DNA from: Bacillota bacterium
GTDB lineage: Bacteria > Bacillota > Clostridia > Lachnospirales > Lachnospiraceae
Assembly: GCA_023392995.1 (NCBI GenBank)
Contig: JAEWMZ010000456.1
Location: forward strand, 1-64,000
Direction of reading: 5' to 3'
Length of the DNA: 64,000 bases
The notes beneath the pieces are model-generated. The model saw nothing but the letters and a program-made list of their open reading frames with translations. It did no database searches and was not told where the DNA came from. Position 1 is the stretch's first letter, and the number at the start of each line of letters is the position of its first letter. The position numbers and the translations under genes are program-made. This document shows, piece after piece, positions 18,156-27,728 of the stretch.

Positions 18156-18186
18156 CTATTAATTATAGTTTAAGGAGGATGTAAGA

Positions 18187-18429
18187 ATGAGAGTGAAACA
18201 AATTAATAATCTCGACGGCTTTTTTAAAGCACTGGAAACTTGTCAGGGAAGGGTGGAGCTAATTACAGATGATAAGGATGTTCTGAATTTAGCATCAAAA
18301 CTGACTCAGTTCATCGGATTGACAAGGGTGTTCAGTAATCCGGAGATAGCGTCTTATGAAATCGTATGCTATAACGGAGAAGATTATAATAAGATCAAAG
18401 AGTATCTGGTTCCTGCCGATCAAGCGTAA
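18187..18429 (+). CDS. Small conserved-type protein of unknown function (80 aa)
   Basis: The protein begins MRVKQINNLDGFFKALETC and continues with GRVELITDDKDVLNLASKL; it is soluble and has no signal peptide. I recall short proteins of this pattern (a lone 70-80-residue domain with GKVELVT and LNLKSKL motifs) as common in Lachnospiraceae, where some carry the misleading name 'polya polymerase'. No function is established to my knowledge. TTTAAGGAGGATGTAAG gives a strong ribosome binding site, which supports real expression. It lies between the fourth sulfatase and the aldolase. Confidence 0.7.
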   Translation: MRVKQINNLDGFFKALETCQGRVELITDDKDVLNLASKLTQFIGLTRVFSNPEIASYEIVCYNGEDYNKIKEYLVPADQA

Positions 18430-18487
18430 CGACTGATAGGTTACAGACTAAGCTTAATCTAGTACTGTTTTACGTAAAGTTCGCTTT

Positions 18488-18573
18488 ATCAGTGCCAGAT
18501 ATTTAAGCTGAGACAAGACGCAGGAATGAGGCGTAGTGGTTCCTGCACTGATTGATGAAAACGCAGATTCATC
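18488..18573 (+). ncRNA. Candidate structured leader upstream of the aldolase gene
   Basis: ATCAGTGC (18488-18495) pairs with GCACTGAT (18545-18552); nested inside, GCAGGAA (18520-18526) pairs with TTCCTGC (18540-18546), sharing the last GC with the outer stem. A separate hairpin follows: GATGAA (18554-18559) with TTCATC (18568-18573). There is no T tract after it. I cannot match it to a riboswitch class. It may be a leader element for the aldolase, or the end of the preceding transcript. Confidence 0.35.
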
Positions 18574-18692
18574 ATAAATAATGGGTGCTGAATTAAGTGA
18601 TATTTATAAAAGATAGTACAATTTATTCCTAATAATAAAATGAAAATGAAATCTATAACTGAAAAAATAGAATGAGAAAGGAAATAAAAAAT

Positions 18693-19841
18693 ATGCCGAT
18701 TATACCACTTAGACCTCTTTTGGAGGCAACCGACAGATACAATTTTGCTCAAGGTGCATTCAATGTGAATGCAGTAGCGCAGATTAAAGCAGCAATTGAG
18801 GTTCATGAAATGTTACGGAGCCCGGTGATTTTGCAGGGAGCGGATCTGGCAAACGGCTTTATGGGAGGAAGAACAGATTTTTTAAATTCAACGATTGAAG
18901 ATAAACGGATCGGTGCAAAAAACATCGGAGATGCTGTTCGAAAATATGGTACATATTCTTCCGTTCCTATTGTGTTGCATCTGGATCATGGCAAGGATTT
19001 TGACTCTGTAAAGGCAGCGATCGACGGAGGTTACACCTCAGTTATGATTGACGGATCCTCCCTGCCTTTTGATGAAAATGTGGAATTAACCCGCGAGGTA
19101 GTAAAATATGCCCACGAACGAGGAGTATCGGTGGAAGGCGAGCTAGGCGTTCTGGCCGGAGTAGAGGATCATGTATTTTCGGAGGCCTCAACCTATACCA
19201 ATCCAATGAAGGCTATTGAATTCTTTAAGAAAACCGAGGTGGATTGCCTTGCTATTTCTTATGGTACGATGCACGGAGCAGTCAAAGGAAAAAATGTAAA
19301 GCTGCGCCAAGAAATTGTTATTGCAATCAAGGAATGCTTAAGACATGAAAAAATCTTTGGTGTATTGGTGTCTCATGGTTCCTCAACAGTTCCCAAATAT
19401 ATTGTTGATGAAATTAATGCTCTTGGCGGTGAAATTAAGAATGCAGATGGAATATCAGTCAATGAAATTAAGCAGGCCGTTGCCTGTGGTATTGGTAAAA
19501 TTAATGTTGATACAGATTTGCGCTTAGCGGTAACCAGAAACTTGCGGGAATATTTTCATCAGTATCAGGATAAGAAAAACAGCCCTTCCATCGGCGGTAT
19601 TTATCAGCTGCTGGAAGAAAAGAAATCAGCGTTTGACCCCAGAGCTTTTCTGATTCCGATTATGGACACTGTAATGAAGGGTTCCCAAATAGATGAGGAT
19701 GTTCAAGCAATTATGGAATGCGTTGAACTGGGTGTAAAAGAAGTTGTCGGGACATTAATCGTTGAATTTGGTTCTGTTGGAAAAGCAGCTCTCGTTGAAC
19801 CATTGACATTAGAAGATATGATTTTGAGATATAAAAAATAG
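18693..19841 (+). CDS. Class II (metal-dependent) ketose-bisphosphate aldolase-like protein (382 aa)
   Basis: These enzymes split ketose-1,6-bisphosphates or related sugar phosphates. Visible motifs are FAQGAFNVNA, LHLDHGKDFD (metal His and catalytic Asp), VEGELGVLAG, SYGTMHGAVKG, LVSHGSS and GKINVDTDLRLA. SHGSS replaces the usual HGGSG, so the phosphate or substrate site differs from a standard FbaA. At 382 residues it is about 95 longer than FbaA, with an extra stretch near residue 60 and a C-terminal extension. I use the ATG at 18693 because GAAAGGA precedes it; an ATG at 18672 lacks a binding site. The PfkB kinase gene follows, suggesting a kinase-aldolase pair for an unusual ketose. Confidence 0.85.
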   Translation: MPIIPLRPLLEATDRYNFAQGAFNVNAVAQIKAAIEVHEMLRSPVILQGADLANGFMGGRTDFLNSTIEDKRIGAKNIGDAVRKYGTYSSVPIVLHLDHGKDFDSVKAAIDGGYTSVMIDGSSLPFDENVELTREVVKYAHERGVSVEGELGVLAGVEDHVFSEASTYTNPMKAIEFFKKTEVDCLAISYGTMHGAVKGKNVKLRQEIVIAIKECLRHEKIFGVLVSHGSSTVPKYIVDEINALGGEIKNADGISVNEIKQAVACGIGKINVDTDLRLAVTRNLREYFHQYQDKKNSPSIGGIYQLLEEKKSAFDPRAFLIPIMDTVMKGSQIDEDVQAIMECVELGVKEVVGTLIVEFGSVGKAALVEPLTLEDMILRYKK

Positions 19842-19923
19842 AAGACATTTAAAGGTATATGCAGAATGGCTTTTCGTAATAAACGGCAGGCAGATAAATT
19901 TAATGTAAGGATAGGTGGATTTA

Positions 19924-21042
19924 ATGCAAGGTAATAATTGGGCAGCGATTGAGGATGGCATCTTAGAGCAATATATTCAAAGTTTTAGCGGGAAAATTGT
20001 TCTTGGAATTGATGGATTTATTGACCAGGTATGGCAGGTGGTTGAGACAAGAACAGCGGATAATAACTATATTCTAATTAATAAAATGCAGAATTTCGGT
20101 GAAATTATTGTTAACCGTAAGGAAGGCGGTATGGCCAATGAATTAATTAAGAAAAGAAGAAGTTATGGAGGGTTTACTGCTAATACGGGAAAAGCTTTAG
20201 GAAATTTGGATGTAGCAACTACTTTGGTGGGAATGTACGGTAAGGAAGAAATCGATAAAATATTCAATGAGCTAAGCAAAAAATGTACATTAATATCCAT
20301 TGGAGATCCAGTTATCAGTACAATTCTTGAATTCACTGACGGGAAAATAATGATGCCGAATCTGGATGATTTATTAAACTTTACTTGGGAGGATTTCGTA
20401 AAGGCAATCGGACAGGATGAGCTAGAGAAAATCTTATTGGATGCGGATATTGTATCATTGGGATATTGGTCCAATATGCCAACCTTTGATGAATTTATCA
20501 ATAAGCTCAATGAAAACTATTTCCATACAAAAGGACCCAAAAGATTATTCTTTGATTTTGCAAATATTAAAAAAAGAAGCAAAGAAGCAATCATCGATAC
20601 CTTTCAGGTCTTAGAGAAGATCAATGATAGAATTCCGGTTACATTAAGTCTGAATGAACATGAAGCAGTAATTTTATTCTCTTATTATGGCAAAGAATTT
20701 CTTGATCGCAGTGAAGAGGATGCGCTGTCGGCAGATGACATCAGAAGTATCATTGGTCTGGATGAGCTTATCGTTCACACGCCCAAGTATGCCGTTATTT
20801 CCTCAAAATCAGAAGGAGTAGGAATCCTGGAGCAGGATTACTGTGAAGCACCTGTTATAACGACTGGGGCAGGGGATACTTTTAACGGCGGCTATATAGC
20901 TTCCTGTCTTGGTGATTTGAAAGTGAAGGAACGACTGGCCATAGCAAATGCTGCAACCCGATTTTATATCAGCAAAAGTCATACACCGAATAGGGAAGAA
21001 TTGCTTACAGAAATAAAGAGAATAAAAAAGGTTCTAGGATAA
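19924..21042 (+). CDS. PfkB-family carbohydrate kinase (372 aa)
   Basis: This is a ribokinase-fold kinase that phosphorylates a sugar or polyol. The N-terminal half has LGIDGFIDQVWQVV and SYGGFTANTGKALGNL; the C-terminal half has the ATP/anion-hole motif TTGAGDTFNGGYIAS with the catalytic Asp near residue 320. The length is above the usual 300-330. I chose ATG at 19924 because GGATAGGTGG lies just before it, over the GTG at 19915. Together with the adjacent class II aldolase it could form a phosphorylate-then-split pathway for the sugar released by the sulfatases and GH3. The sugar is unknown. Confidence 0.87.
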   Translation: MQGNNWAAIEDGILEQYIQSFSGKIVLGIDGFIDQVWQVVETRTADNNYILINKMQNFGEIIVNRKEGGMANELIKKRRSYGGFTANTGKALGNLDVATTLVGMYGKEEIDKIFNELSKKCTLISIGDPVISTILEFTDGKIMMPNLDDLLNFTWEDFVKAIGQDELEKILLDADIVSLGYWSNMPTFDEFINKLNENYFHTKGPKRLFFDFANIKKRSKEAIIDTFQVLEKINDRIPVTLSLNEHEAVILFSYYGKEFLDRSEEDALSADDIRSIIGLDELIVHTPKYAVISSKSEGVGILEQDYCEAPVITTGAGDTFNGGYIASCLGDLKVKERLAIANAATRFYISKSHTPNREELLTEIKRIKKVLG

Positions 21043-21153
21043 AAGCAACAATAGAAACCAATGAGAAAGCCGTTCAAGAAATCAAGAAATTCAATACATA
21101 ATATTCGTTTGTTTCTATTTATAATAAAAAAGAAATGGAGAATTATTTGAGTT

Positions 21154-23424
21154 ATGCGAAAATTTCTGGGTGTGAAGATAAAAAAAAATGTAGATAAAGG
21201 TTTTAAGCAAGAGGTAGGTTTAAAGTTTAGGCATTATGTAGATGCAGATTCAAATGATTCCAAGTTAAAGAAAGATACTGATTCAAAGAAAGATAATGAT
21301 CCAAAGAAAAACCTAGGTGCGGATGATAAAAAGAGGCTAGGTGATAATCTCAAAAAAAGTTCAGGCAGGAATTTAAAAATAAATTTCGGCATGGATAAAA
21401 CACGAAACAGACTGATTTTAGCCTTCTTTGTACCAGTTCTTTCAATTATCATGTTAGGTATCATCTCATATGAAATCGCTGCACAAGGATTAAATAAAAG
21501 CTACGAGGCATCAGCGCAGTCCGCTGCTCAGGGAAAATCAGATTTGATTTCTTATAATATGGAATCAATGATTCAAAAAGCAGATGTATTAGTATCGAAT
21601 GAAATAATAATGAAATATTTCTCAGGCTTTTATAAGAGTAATCCAAAAGAGCAAAAAAGCAGATGGAGTGAAATTGTATCTCTGGTTTCGAAGGAGATAA
21701 TAGCCCAAGAAGCTATCTCCAATATTTTTATTGTAACACAAGACGGAGAGCATTTTTCAGGAAACGGAACGAAATTCGGTGACTTTGATTATAATAAGTT
21801 TTTGCAAGCTGAAGGTGCAATTCTTACAGAAACAAAGGAAGGGAAAGCGTGGATTGGAGAACATCCGTATCTGGATCAGATGACGGGCGGTAAAAAGTCC
21901 GACTATGCAATCAGTTATATTTGCAATATTAATAATTTCATTAATGAGCCCATGGGCAGCCTGGTAATTAATGTATCAATGAAATCCATCCATAAGATAA
22001 TAGATAATACAAACATGCCGGCAGGTAGTTTTATTGGAATGATTACGAAGGATGGAAGAGAAATTTTTACAGATAATGTTGATCAAGACTTTAACCTGTC
22101 AGGGCAGCCATTTTTTCAGGAACTGATGAAAAGCCAGAAAGTAACGGAAAGTCAATACATTGAGCTAGAGGGCAAGCAATATCTATTTACATATAAAGAA
22201 ATAGGTGAGTCAGGAATTTCTATTTGCAGCTTTGTTCCTAAGAGTGAAATTCTGTCTAAGGCGAATGAATTGAAGCTTGTCACATTAGCTATGATCTTGT
22301 TTGCCGGGGTTACTGCGATTGTCCTGGGAGCATTTATTGCAAATGGATACAGCAAAACTCTGAAGGGTGTCAATCAGGTATTGCAGCAGGTAGAAAAAGG
22401 TGATTTGACATCGATGACGAAAGTTGCCAGGAGGGATGAATTCAGTATCCTTGGACGATGTATCAATGATGTAATAAAGGGTATGAGCGGCTTAATCAAA
22501 CAAATGAAAAGCAGCAGCAGTACTGTGTCGAAATCCGCTTTCATGCTTTCGGATAATTCCATGGTCTTAGTATCGGCTACGGAGAATATTGTACGGGCAA
22601 TTCAGGATATTGAGACAGGAGTGGTTCAGCAGGCAGAAGATGCCGAAACAGGTTTGATACAGATGAATGATCTCGTGGAACAGATTCAGGAGCTTTATGA
22701 AAGAACGAATAATATTGAGCAAATTGCAGGTAATACCTCTGAACTCGTCCGGGACGGTATGAGCAGCATGGATCATCTTTGTGTGAAAGCAAACGACACA
22801 AAAGAAGTTACTAAAAATGTAATAGGTGATATTGAAAAGCTTGAGGTGGAGATTAGTGCAATTTCTGGTATTTTAGAAACAATGAAGCAAATAGCGGATC
22901 AAACAAATCTTCTGTCTCTCAATGCCTCAATCGAGGCCTCCAGAGCAGGTGAATTTGGACGAGGGTTCTCTGTGGTGGCATATGAAATTCGTAAGCTGGC
23001 AGAACAATCTGTTAACGCGGCTTCTGAAATTGCCAGAATTATTGGGAAAATTAATGGACAGACAAGAATGACAGTAAAAAGTGCACAATATGCCGAAAGT
23101 ATCGTATCTTCACAGGAAGAGGCTTTATCACAGTCCATGGGAGCATTTCAGGATATTAGCAAACATGTGGGAGATCTAACCGGGAATCTGAATAAAATGG
23201 TCGCCAATGTGGAAGGAATTGAAAATGCAAAAAATAACACATTAAAAACGATTGAAAGTATATCGGCGACAACAGAAGAAACGGCAGCAGCATCAGAGGA
23301 GCTGAATGTTAGTGCGTCAAATCAGCTGCAGACGGTAAACGCTTTGAATGATATTGTCCAGCAGTTGAAGGATGATTCTGGATTACTTATGAATGCAGTA
23401 AGTATATTTCACATAAAGGATTGA
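21154..23424 (+). CDS. Methyl-accepting chemotaxis protein with a long charged N terminus (756 aa)
   Basis: This is a membrane chemoreceptor. After an unusual, Lys/Asp-rich cytoplasmic stretch of about 88 residues comes TM1 (about 90-110), an extracellular Cache-type sensor (about 125-385), TM2 (about 390-412), a HAMP domain (about 413-465) and the signalling coiled coil with [19 protein letters not shown], the CheA/CheW-binding tip. The N-terminal extension contains repeats such as [10 protein letters not shown] and is not part of the family's normal layout. The gene sits inside the catabolic cluster between the sugar kinase and the isomerase, so the ligand is probably a sugar handled here; that is inference. 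Confidence 0.92.
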   Translation: MRKFLGVKIKKNVDKGFKQEVGLKFRHYVDADSNDSKLKKDTDSKKDNDPKKNLGADDKKRLGDNLKKSSGRNLKINFGMDKTRNRLILAFFVPVLSIIMLGIISYEIAAQGLNKSYEASAQSAAQGKSDLISYNMESMIQKADVLVSNEIIMKYFSGFYKSNPKEQKSRWSEIVSLVSKEIIAQEAISNIFIVTQDGEHFSGNGTKFGDFDYNKFLQAEGAILTETKEGKAWIGEHPYLDQMTGGKKSDYAISYICNINNFINEPMGSLVINVSMKSIHKIIDNTNMPAGSFIGMITKDGREIFTDNVDQDFNLSGQPFFQELMKSQKVTESQYIELEGKQYLFTYKEIGESGISICSFVPKSEILSKANELKLVTLAMILFAGVTAIVLGAFIANGYSKTLKGVNQVLQQVEKGDLTSMTKVARRDEFSILGRCINDVIKGMSGLIKQMKSSSSTVSKSAFMLSDNSMVLVSATENIVRAIQDIETGVVQQAEDAETGLIQMNDLVEQIQELYERTNNIEQIAGNTSELVRDGMSSMDHLCVKANDTKEVTKNVIGDIEKLEVEISAISGILETMKQIADQTNLLSLNASIEASRAGEFGRGFSVVAYEIRKLAEQSVNAASEIARIIGKINGQTRMTVKSAQYAESIVSSQEEALSQSMGAFQDISKHVGDLTGNLNKMVANVEGIENAKNNTLKTIESISATTEETAAASEELNVSASNQLQTVNALNDIVQQLKDDSGLLMNAVSIFHIKD

Positions 23425-23476
23425 TTCAATCGCAGGAAGCAATTGTCTTAAACCAAAGATTGGGGGAAGAAGGAAC

Positions 23477-24346
23477 ATGAGAATTGGATTACTTACAAAC
23501 TTCCTGGTAAAGGAAGGTATGAAAGATATTTTTGAGGTTGCTGATTGGGCACGTGAAAACGGATTTGAGGATCTGGAAGTAGGACCTACCTTGCCGATGG
23601 ACTATGACAAATTTTCGAAAGTCATTCATTCAGGAAAAATTAAGATAAGTTCACTTACCTATTGCCGTAATTATCTAAGCACGGATATGGCAGAAGCGAC
23701 GATGCATATCGAAGAATTGAAGAAAAGAATTATATTTGCAAGTGAGTTAGGGATTGAAAGAATAGTCACCTCTACTGGGATTGACAAAAGTGTGGAAGAG
23801 GGAGTATACGACCGTGCGGATGCAATCAGAAAGATACCGGTAAGAAGCTTGGACAAATTTGAGGCCGTGTTCGAGCCTATTATTAAACTGGCGGAAAAAA
23901 AGAAAGTTAAAATTGCTTTTGAAAATTGTCCCCTTATGGGAAATATAGCGATATCGCCGGTTATGTGGAGAAAGATTTTCAAGCTGTTTGATAGTCCTTA
24001 TGTTGGGCTTACCTATGACCCTTCCCATTTGGTTTGGCAGTTTATAGATCCTTATGAACCGATAAAGGAATTCAAGGATCGTATTTTTCATGTTCATGCA
24101 AAGGATACGCAGATACACAGGGAATTACTTAAGGAGAGCGGATTTTTAACGGATTTTAGCTGGTTCAATTATCGGATACCGGGCAGGGGAGAAATTGACT
24201 GGAACCGGTTTTTATCTGAGCTGAAGGAAGCCGGTTATTCTAATACAATAAGCATCGAACATGAAGACGCTGATTATGAGCATAATTTAGAGGCCGTAAA
24301 GGAAGGACTTGTGCTTGGAAAACAGCATTTAAAAAGCTTTCTATAG
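23477..24346 (+). CDS. Sugar phosphate isomerase/epimerase, TIM barrel (289 aa)
   Basis: This is a xylose-isomerase-like TIM-barrel protein (AP endonuclease 2 superfamily). Characteristic strands are KVKIAFENCP (metal Glu), VGLTYDPSHLVWQ (Asp and His), FHVHAKDTQ (His and Asp) and TISIEHEDADY (Glu). These are the usual divalent-metal ligands, so it should be catalytically competent. Relatives act on inosose, ketohexoses or tagaturonate-like substrates. GGGGGAAGAAGGAAC precedes the ATG. It is followed by a Gfo/Idh/MocA dehydrogenase, a common pairing in inositol- and sugar-acid-type pathways. Confidence 0.9.
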   Translation: MRIGLLTNFLVKEGMKDIFEVADWARENGFEDLEVGPTLPMDYDKFSKVIHSGKIKISSLTYCRNYLSTDMAEATMHIEELKKRIIFASELGIERIVTSTGIDKSVEEGVYDRADAIRKIPVRSLDKFEAVFEPIIKLAEKKKVKIAFENCPLMGNIAISPVMWRKIFKLFDSPYVGLTYDPSHLVWQFIDPYEPIKEFKDRIFHVHAKDTQIHRELLKESGFLTDFSWFNYRIPGRGEIDWNRFLSELKEAGYSNTISIEHEDADYEHNLEAVKEGLVLGKQHLKSFL

Positions 24347-24362
24347 TGTGGAATGTAGAATC

Positions 24363-24412
24363 TTCACATCCGGAACCCCGCGACCTAAAGGTCGAATGTC
24401 CGTTAGTGTGAA
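24363..24412 (+). repeat. 50-nt hairpin repeat, single copy
   Basis: The element begins TTCACATCCG and ends CGTTAGTGTGAA. The ends are imperfect inverted repeats and the centre is a hairpin (CGACC-TAAA-GGTCG, 24381-24394). It aligns without gaps over 50 nt to the unit at 53348-53397 (35 of 50 identical by eye), and with one gap to 53287-53334. It fills the gap between the isomerase and the dehydrogenase genes. Confidence 0.6.
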
Positions 24413-24459
24413 AAAGAGTGGGTAAAGACGGAGAACTTAAAGAAAAGGATGGTATCAAT

Positions 24460-25554
24460 ATGATCAGAATTGGAATTGTTGGAACCGGTGATACGATAGG
24501 AATTGCAAAATTTCATATCAATGCATTTAAATTGCTGGAGGATACAGTAATCAGTGCACTTTACGATATTATTCCTGGGCGAGCAGATAAATATAAGGAA
24601 GAGCTTCAGCTTGATGAGGCGAAAGTGTGTGATTCCTATGAGGAATTGTTGGAGAATTCAGATGCAGTTATTATCTGTACGCCTAACTTTACACATGATG
24701 AGCTTATTGTAAAAGCTTTGAATTCAGGAAAGCATGTCCTGTGTGAAAAGCCCTTTGGTAATAGTGCAAAGGATTGTGAAGCAGGCTTTGGATTAAGTAA
24801 GGTAACGGATAAGGTATGCATGCTTGGACTTTGCTATCGCAATATTCCGGCTATCAGATATATGAAGCAAATGATTGACGATGGAACCTTGGGAGATATT
24901 TATTATATCAGGCAATCCCATGGGGGGAGTCGAATTGCTGCACCACAGGTAGAACTTGAATGGAGAATGCAGGAGGAGTTATCGGGCTCGGGTGCGATTG
25001 CTGATTTTGGAAGTCACTTGCTGGATCTGGCAGATATGCTTACTTGCGAGAAATCAGGTAAAATAACAGAAGTAAGCTGTATGGAGCATACTTTTATCAA
25101 GAGCAGACAAGTAATCGGAACGGAAATCCAGGGATTAGTAACCAACGATGATGTTGCTGTATTTCAGGCCAAGACAGAGAAGGGAACACTGCTTTCCTTT
25201 ACGGCAAGCCGTATTGGTTCCCATCAGACCTTAGACCTTTACGGAAGTGGTGGCTCAGTCATGTTCCGAGGAGAAAGACCCTTTGAAATTACATTTTTGA
25301 AAAAAGAAATTGACGGTGCTTATGAAAAAGAGGCGGTAACACTTCAGGTTCCAAAGGAATTGTATATGGAAGATGATAATGTACCGGAAGTTCCATTTTT
25401 GATTAATTTTTACTTGCAGGGGAAAGCATTTGTTGATGCAATCAATGGGAAAAAAGAAAGTGGTTCGGGCTTTGAACATGGTCTCTATATACAAAAGCTG
25501 ATTGATGCATTACAGGAGTCGGCAAAAACTGGGAATATCATAAAAATAGATTGA
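24460..25554 (+). CDS. Gfo/Idh/MocA-family NAD(P)-dependent dehydrogenase (364 aa)
   Basis: The N-terminal Rossmann fold has MIRIGIVGTGDTIG, and the family Lys lies in HVLCEKPFGN (EKP motif, about residue 96). GAIADFGSHLLDLADML gives the catalytic-region Asp/His. Members oxidise inositols, sugars or sugar acids. I use ATG 24460, preceded by AAGGATGG; a GTG at 24418 is in frame, but it lies beside the 50-nt hairpin repeat and adds 14 atypical residues. It forms a block with the TIM-barrel proteins on both sides. Confidence 0.9.
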   Translation: MIRIGIVGTGDTIGIAKFHINAFKLLEDTVISALYDIIPGRADKYKEELQLDEAKVCDSYEELLENSDAVIICTPNFTHDELIVKALNSGKHVLCEKPFGNSAKDCEAGFGLSKVTDKVCMLGLCYRNIPAIRYMKQMIDDGTLGDIYYIRQSHGGSRIAAPQVELEWRMQEELSGSGAIADFGSHLLDLADMLTCEKSGKITEVSCMEHTFIKSRQVIGTEIQGLVTNDDVAVFQAKTEKGTLLSFTASRIGSHQTLDLYGSGGSVMFRGERPFEITFLKKEIDGAYEKEAVTLQVPKELYMEDDNVPEVPFLINFYLQGKAFVDAINGKKESGSGFEHGLYIQKLIDALQESAKTGNIIKID

Positions 25555-25569
25555 TCGGAGGTTTACAGG

Positions 25570-26364
25570 ATGAAACTTGGCTGCCATGCCGTACTATTTA
25601 AGGATAAGATTGCGACTGATACAAAAGGACTGTTAGCTGAAATCAGGGGAATTGGATTTATAGGAACCGAGATTGGAGCAAGGTTTTTTGGAACCGACAA
25701 AAAGGAATATTTAGAACAGGCGTTAAATGATACAGATATGTTAATGTCAGGCATGCATTCGCTATGCGTACTCACAGACCTGCTTGATAAAAAGAAGGAG
25801 GCTATTTATGGATTTATGAAGGTTGTGGACTTTGTGAAGGATAATAAGGAACATAACCTTGTCTTAACAGGGCTAAATAAATGGCCTATGGATAATCCTC
25901 AGATAGACAGCAGATTAGCAGATCCGGAACAGGTCAAATTGATTGCGCAGGAGCTGAATGAGCTTGCTCTTTTAGCGAAAGAGCAAGGTGTCAGGGTTCA
26001 TTATCATAATCATTCCTGGGAATTTGACAATGATGCTTTGATTTTTAAAAGCATAGGAACCTATGCGCCAGAACTGTATTTCGGACTTGATACCGGTTGG
26101 GCATTTTCTTCCGGTTATGATCCGGTGGAATTAATGGAACAATATCCTGGACGTTTTCACTATGTTCATTTACGAGATTATAATAAAGGAACGAAGGAAT
26201 TTGTTGATTTAGGAAGCGGGGATATGGATTACCTGCGCTTGACGAATAAATTGAAGGAAATATTAGACCCGGAGGATTGGGCAATCGTTGAGTACGAGAA
26301 AGGTGACGAAGACATGAATCGCTATATGGCAGCCTTTCAATTTGTAAAAAACTATATTATGTAA
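25570..26364 (+). CDS. Sugar phosphate isomerase/epimerase, IolE/IolH-like TIM barrel (264 aa)
   Basis: This is an AP-endonuclease-2-fold protein. Metal-site strands are VRVHYHNHSWEFDN, YFGLDTGWAFSSG, FHYVHLRDYNKG and AIVEYEKGDED, typical of 2-keto-myo-inositol dehydratase- or sugar-epimerase-like proteins. It starts 15 bp after the previous gene with CGGAGGTTTACAGG. It is a second, diverged member of the same superfamily as the protein at 23477. Co-occurrence with two Gfo/Idh/MocA enzymes suggests a 3-keto-sugar or inosose type of chemistry, but this is inference. Confidence 0.88.
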   Translation: MKLGCHAVLFKDKIATDTKGLLAEIRGIGFIGTEIGARFFGTDKKEYLEQALNDTDMLMSGMHSLCVLTDLLDKKKEAIYGFMKVVDFVKDNKEHNLVLTGLNKWPMDNPQIDSRLADPEQVKLIAQELNELALLAKEQGVRVHYHNHSWEFDNDALIFKSIGTYAPELYFGLDTGWAFSSGYDPVELMEQYPGRFHYVHLRDYNKGTKEFVDLGSGDMDYLRLTNKLKEILDPEDWAIVEYEKGDEDMNRYMAAFQFVKNYIM

Positions 26365-26463
26365 GAACAGCATCAATGTAAAATATCCAAGATAACGGCT
26401 ATAAATCAGAGAGTTTTTACAGGTTTATATCCGCTACATACGTATAGGGAGAGGATTTGTACG

Positions 26464-27489
26464 ATGAAGAAGCTTAGGGTAGGAATGATTGGATGTGGTA
26501 GAATATCAAGTGTTTATCAGGATGCTTTTGCTAAGCTTGGGGATTCCATCGAAGTCGTTGTTGCAGTAGATAAAGATATCAATCGGGCGAAACAGTTTGC
26601 ACGCTCCTTTCCCGGTTGTGATTTTAGTGACAAGCTGGAAAACATAACGAATCTGGCATCTCTTGATGTTATGCATGTGCTTACGCCCCATTTTCTGCAT
26701 AAAGAGCATGTTATTTTATGTCTGGAGTCAGGTGTTCATGTATTGACAGAAAAACCAATTGCGATTAATATGGATGATGCCTATGAGATGTGTGATGCTG
26801 CAAGGAGAACCGGTAAAAAACTGGGTGTTATTTTTCAGAATCGATATATCAAAGGGATAGTTCAAGCAAAGAGACTGCTGCTAGAAGGCCGGCTTGGCAG
26901 GGTAACCGGTGCATGGTCAAGTTTGAATTGGTGGCGCCCGCCTTCCTATTATGAATGTGACTGGAAAGGCTCCTGGGATAAAGAAGGCGGAGGGGTGGTA
27001 ATCGATCAGGCCATTCATAGCATTGATCTGGTAAGATATCTTATGGGCTGTGAAGCAGAGACCGTACAAGGTCATATCGATACCAGGATACTGTCCCATA
27101 TTGAAGTCGAAGATGTGGCTGATGCGGCAATTACCTTTGAAAATGGTGCGGTTTATTCCTTCTATGCCTGCAATTATTTTACTGCCAATAGCCCGATTCA
27201 AATTATGGTGAGTACCGAGAAGGGCTTTATTTTATTAAATGGTGATACGGTAACAATCCAGTTAGATGGTCAGGAGACTGTTATAAAAAATAACGCCGAC
27301 AGCGGTCAGGATGAGTATGCCTATTGGGGAAAATGTCATTTTGATCAGATAAAGGATTACTATCACTGCCTGCAAAATCACCAGCCTGTTCCGATCCCAC
27401 CTGAGGACGCAACAAAAACGCTCGAGATTGTATTAGCGATATATCGTTCCTCAAAAGAGGAAAGAAAACTTGTATTAAAAGAGACTTAA
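26464..27489 (+). CDS. Gfo/Idh/MocA-family NAD(P)-dependent dehydrogenase (341 aa)
   Basis: The nucleotide-binding start is LRVGMIGCGRISSVY. The catalytic Lys lies in HVLTEKPIAIN (about residue 97), and GGGVVIDQAIHSIDLVRYL supplies Asp and His. The length is usual for the family. It differs from the protein at 24460, so the locus has two separate oxidation or reduction steps. GGGAGAGGATTTGTACG precedes the start. The terminator at 27496 ends this transcription unit. Confidence 0.9.
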   Translation: MKKLRVGMIGCGRISSVYQDAFAKLGDSIEVVVAVDKDINRAKQFARSFPGCDFSDKLENITNLASLDVMHVLTPHFLHKEHVILCLESGVHVLTEKPIAINMDDAYEMCDAARRTGKKLGVIFQNRYIKGIVQAKRLLLEGRLGRVTGAWSSLNWWRPPSYYECDWKGSWDKEGGGVVIDQAIHSIDLVRYLMGCEAETVQGHIDTRILSHIEVEDVADAAITFENGAVYSFYACNYFTANSPIQIMVSTEKGFILLNGDTVTIQLDGQETVIKNNADSGQDEYAYWGKCHFDQIKDYYHCLQNHQPVPIPPEDATKTLEIVLAIYRSSKEERKLVLKET

Positions 27490-27495
27490 ATATGC

Positions 27496-27544
27496 AGCTG
27501 GGACAACATTTACTGTTGAAATAGATATGTTGTTCCAGCTTTTA
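27496..27544 (+). terminator. Rho-independent terminator of the isomerase/dehydrogenase block
   Basis: AGCTGGGACAACAT (27496-27509) and ATGTTGTTCCAGCT (27527-27540) form a 14-bp stem with one mismatch, followed by TTTATG. Confidence 0.8.
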
Positions 27545-27728
27545 TGTAATTATATGTGTTAATCAAGGTACACTCAGAAACTATGTCTGTTTTCTGGAAT
27601 TGGCTGCAGCTGCCGAACAAAATACAGATAATATGCAGGTTTTATTGCTTTATGCGGGAAGATCGGAGGAGGGAAACAAATGATAGCTTACGATCAGACA
27701 GTTTACGGAAGAAGGAGTCGTTGTTTAG

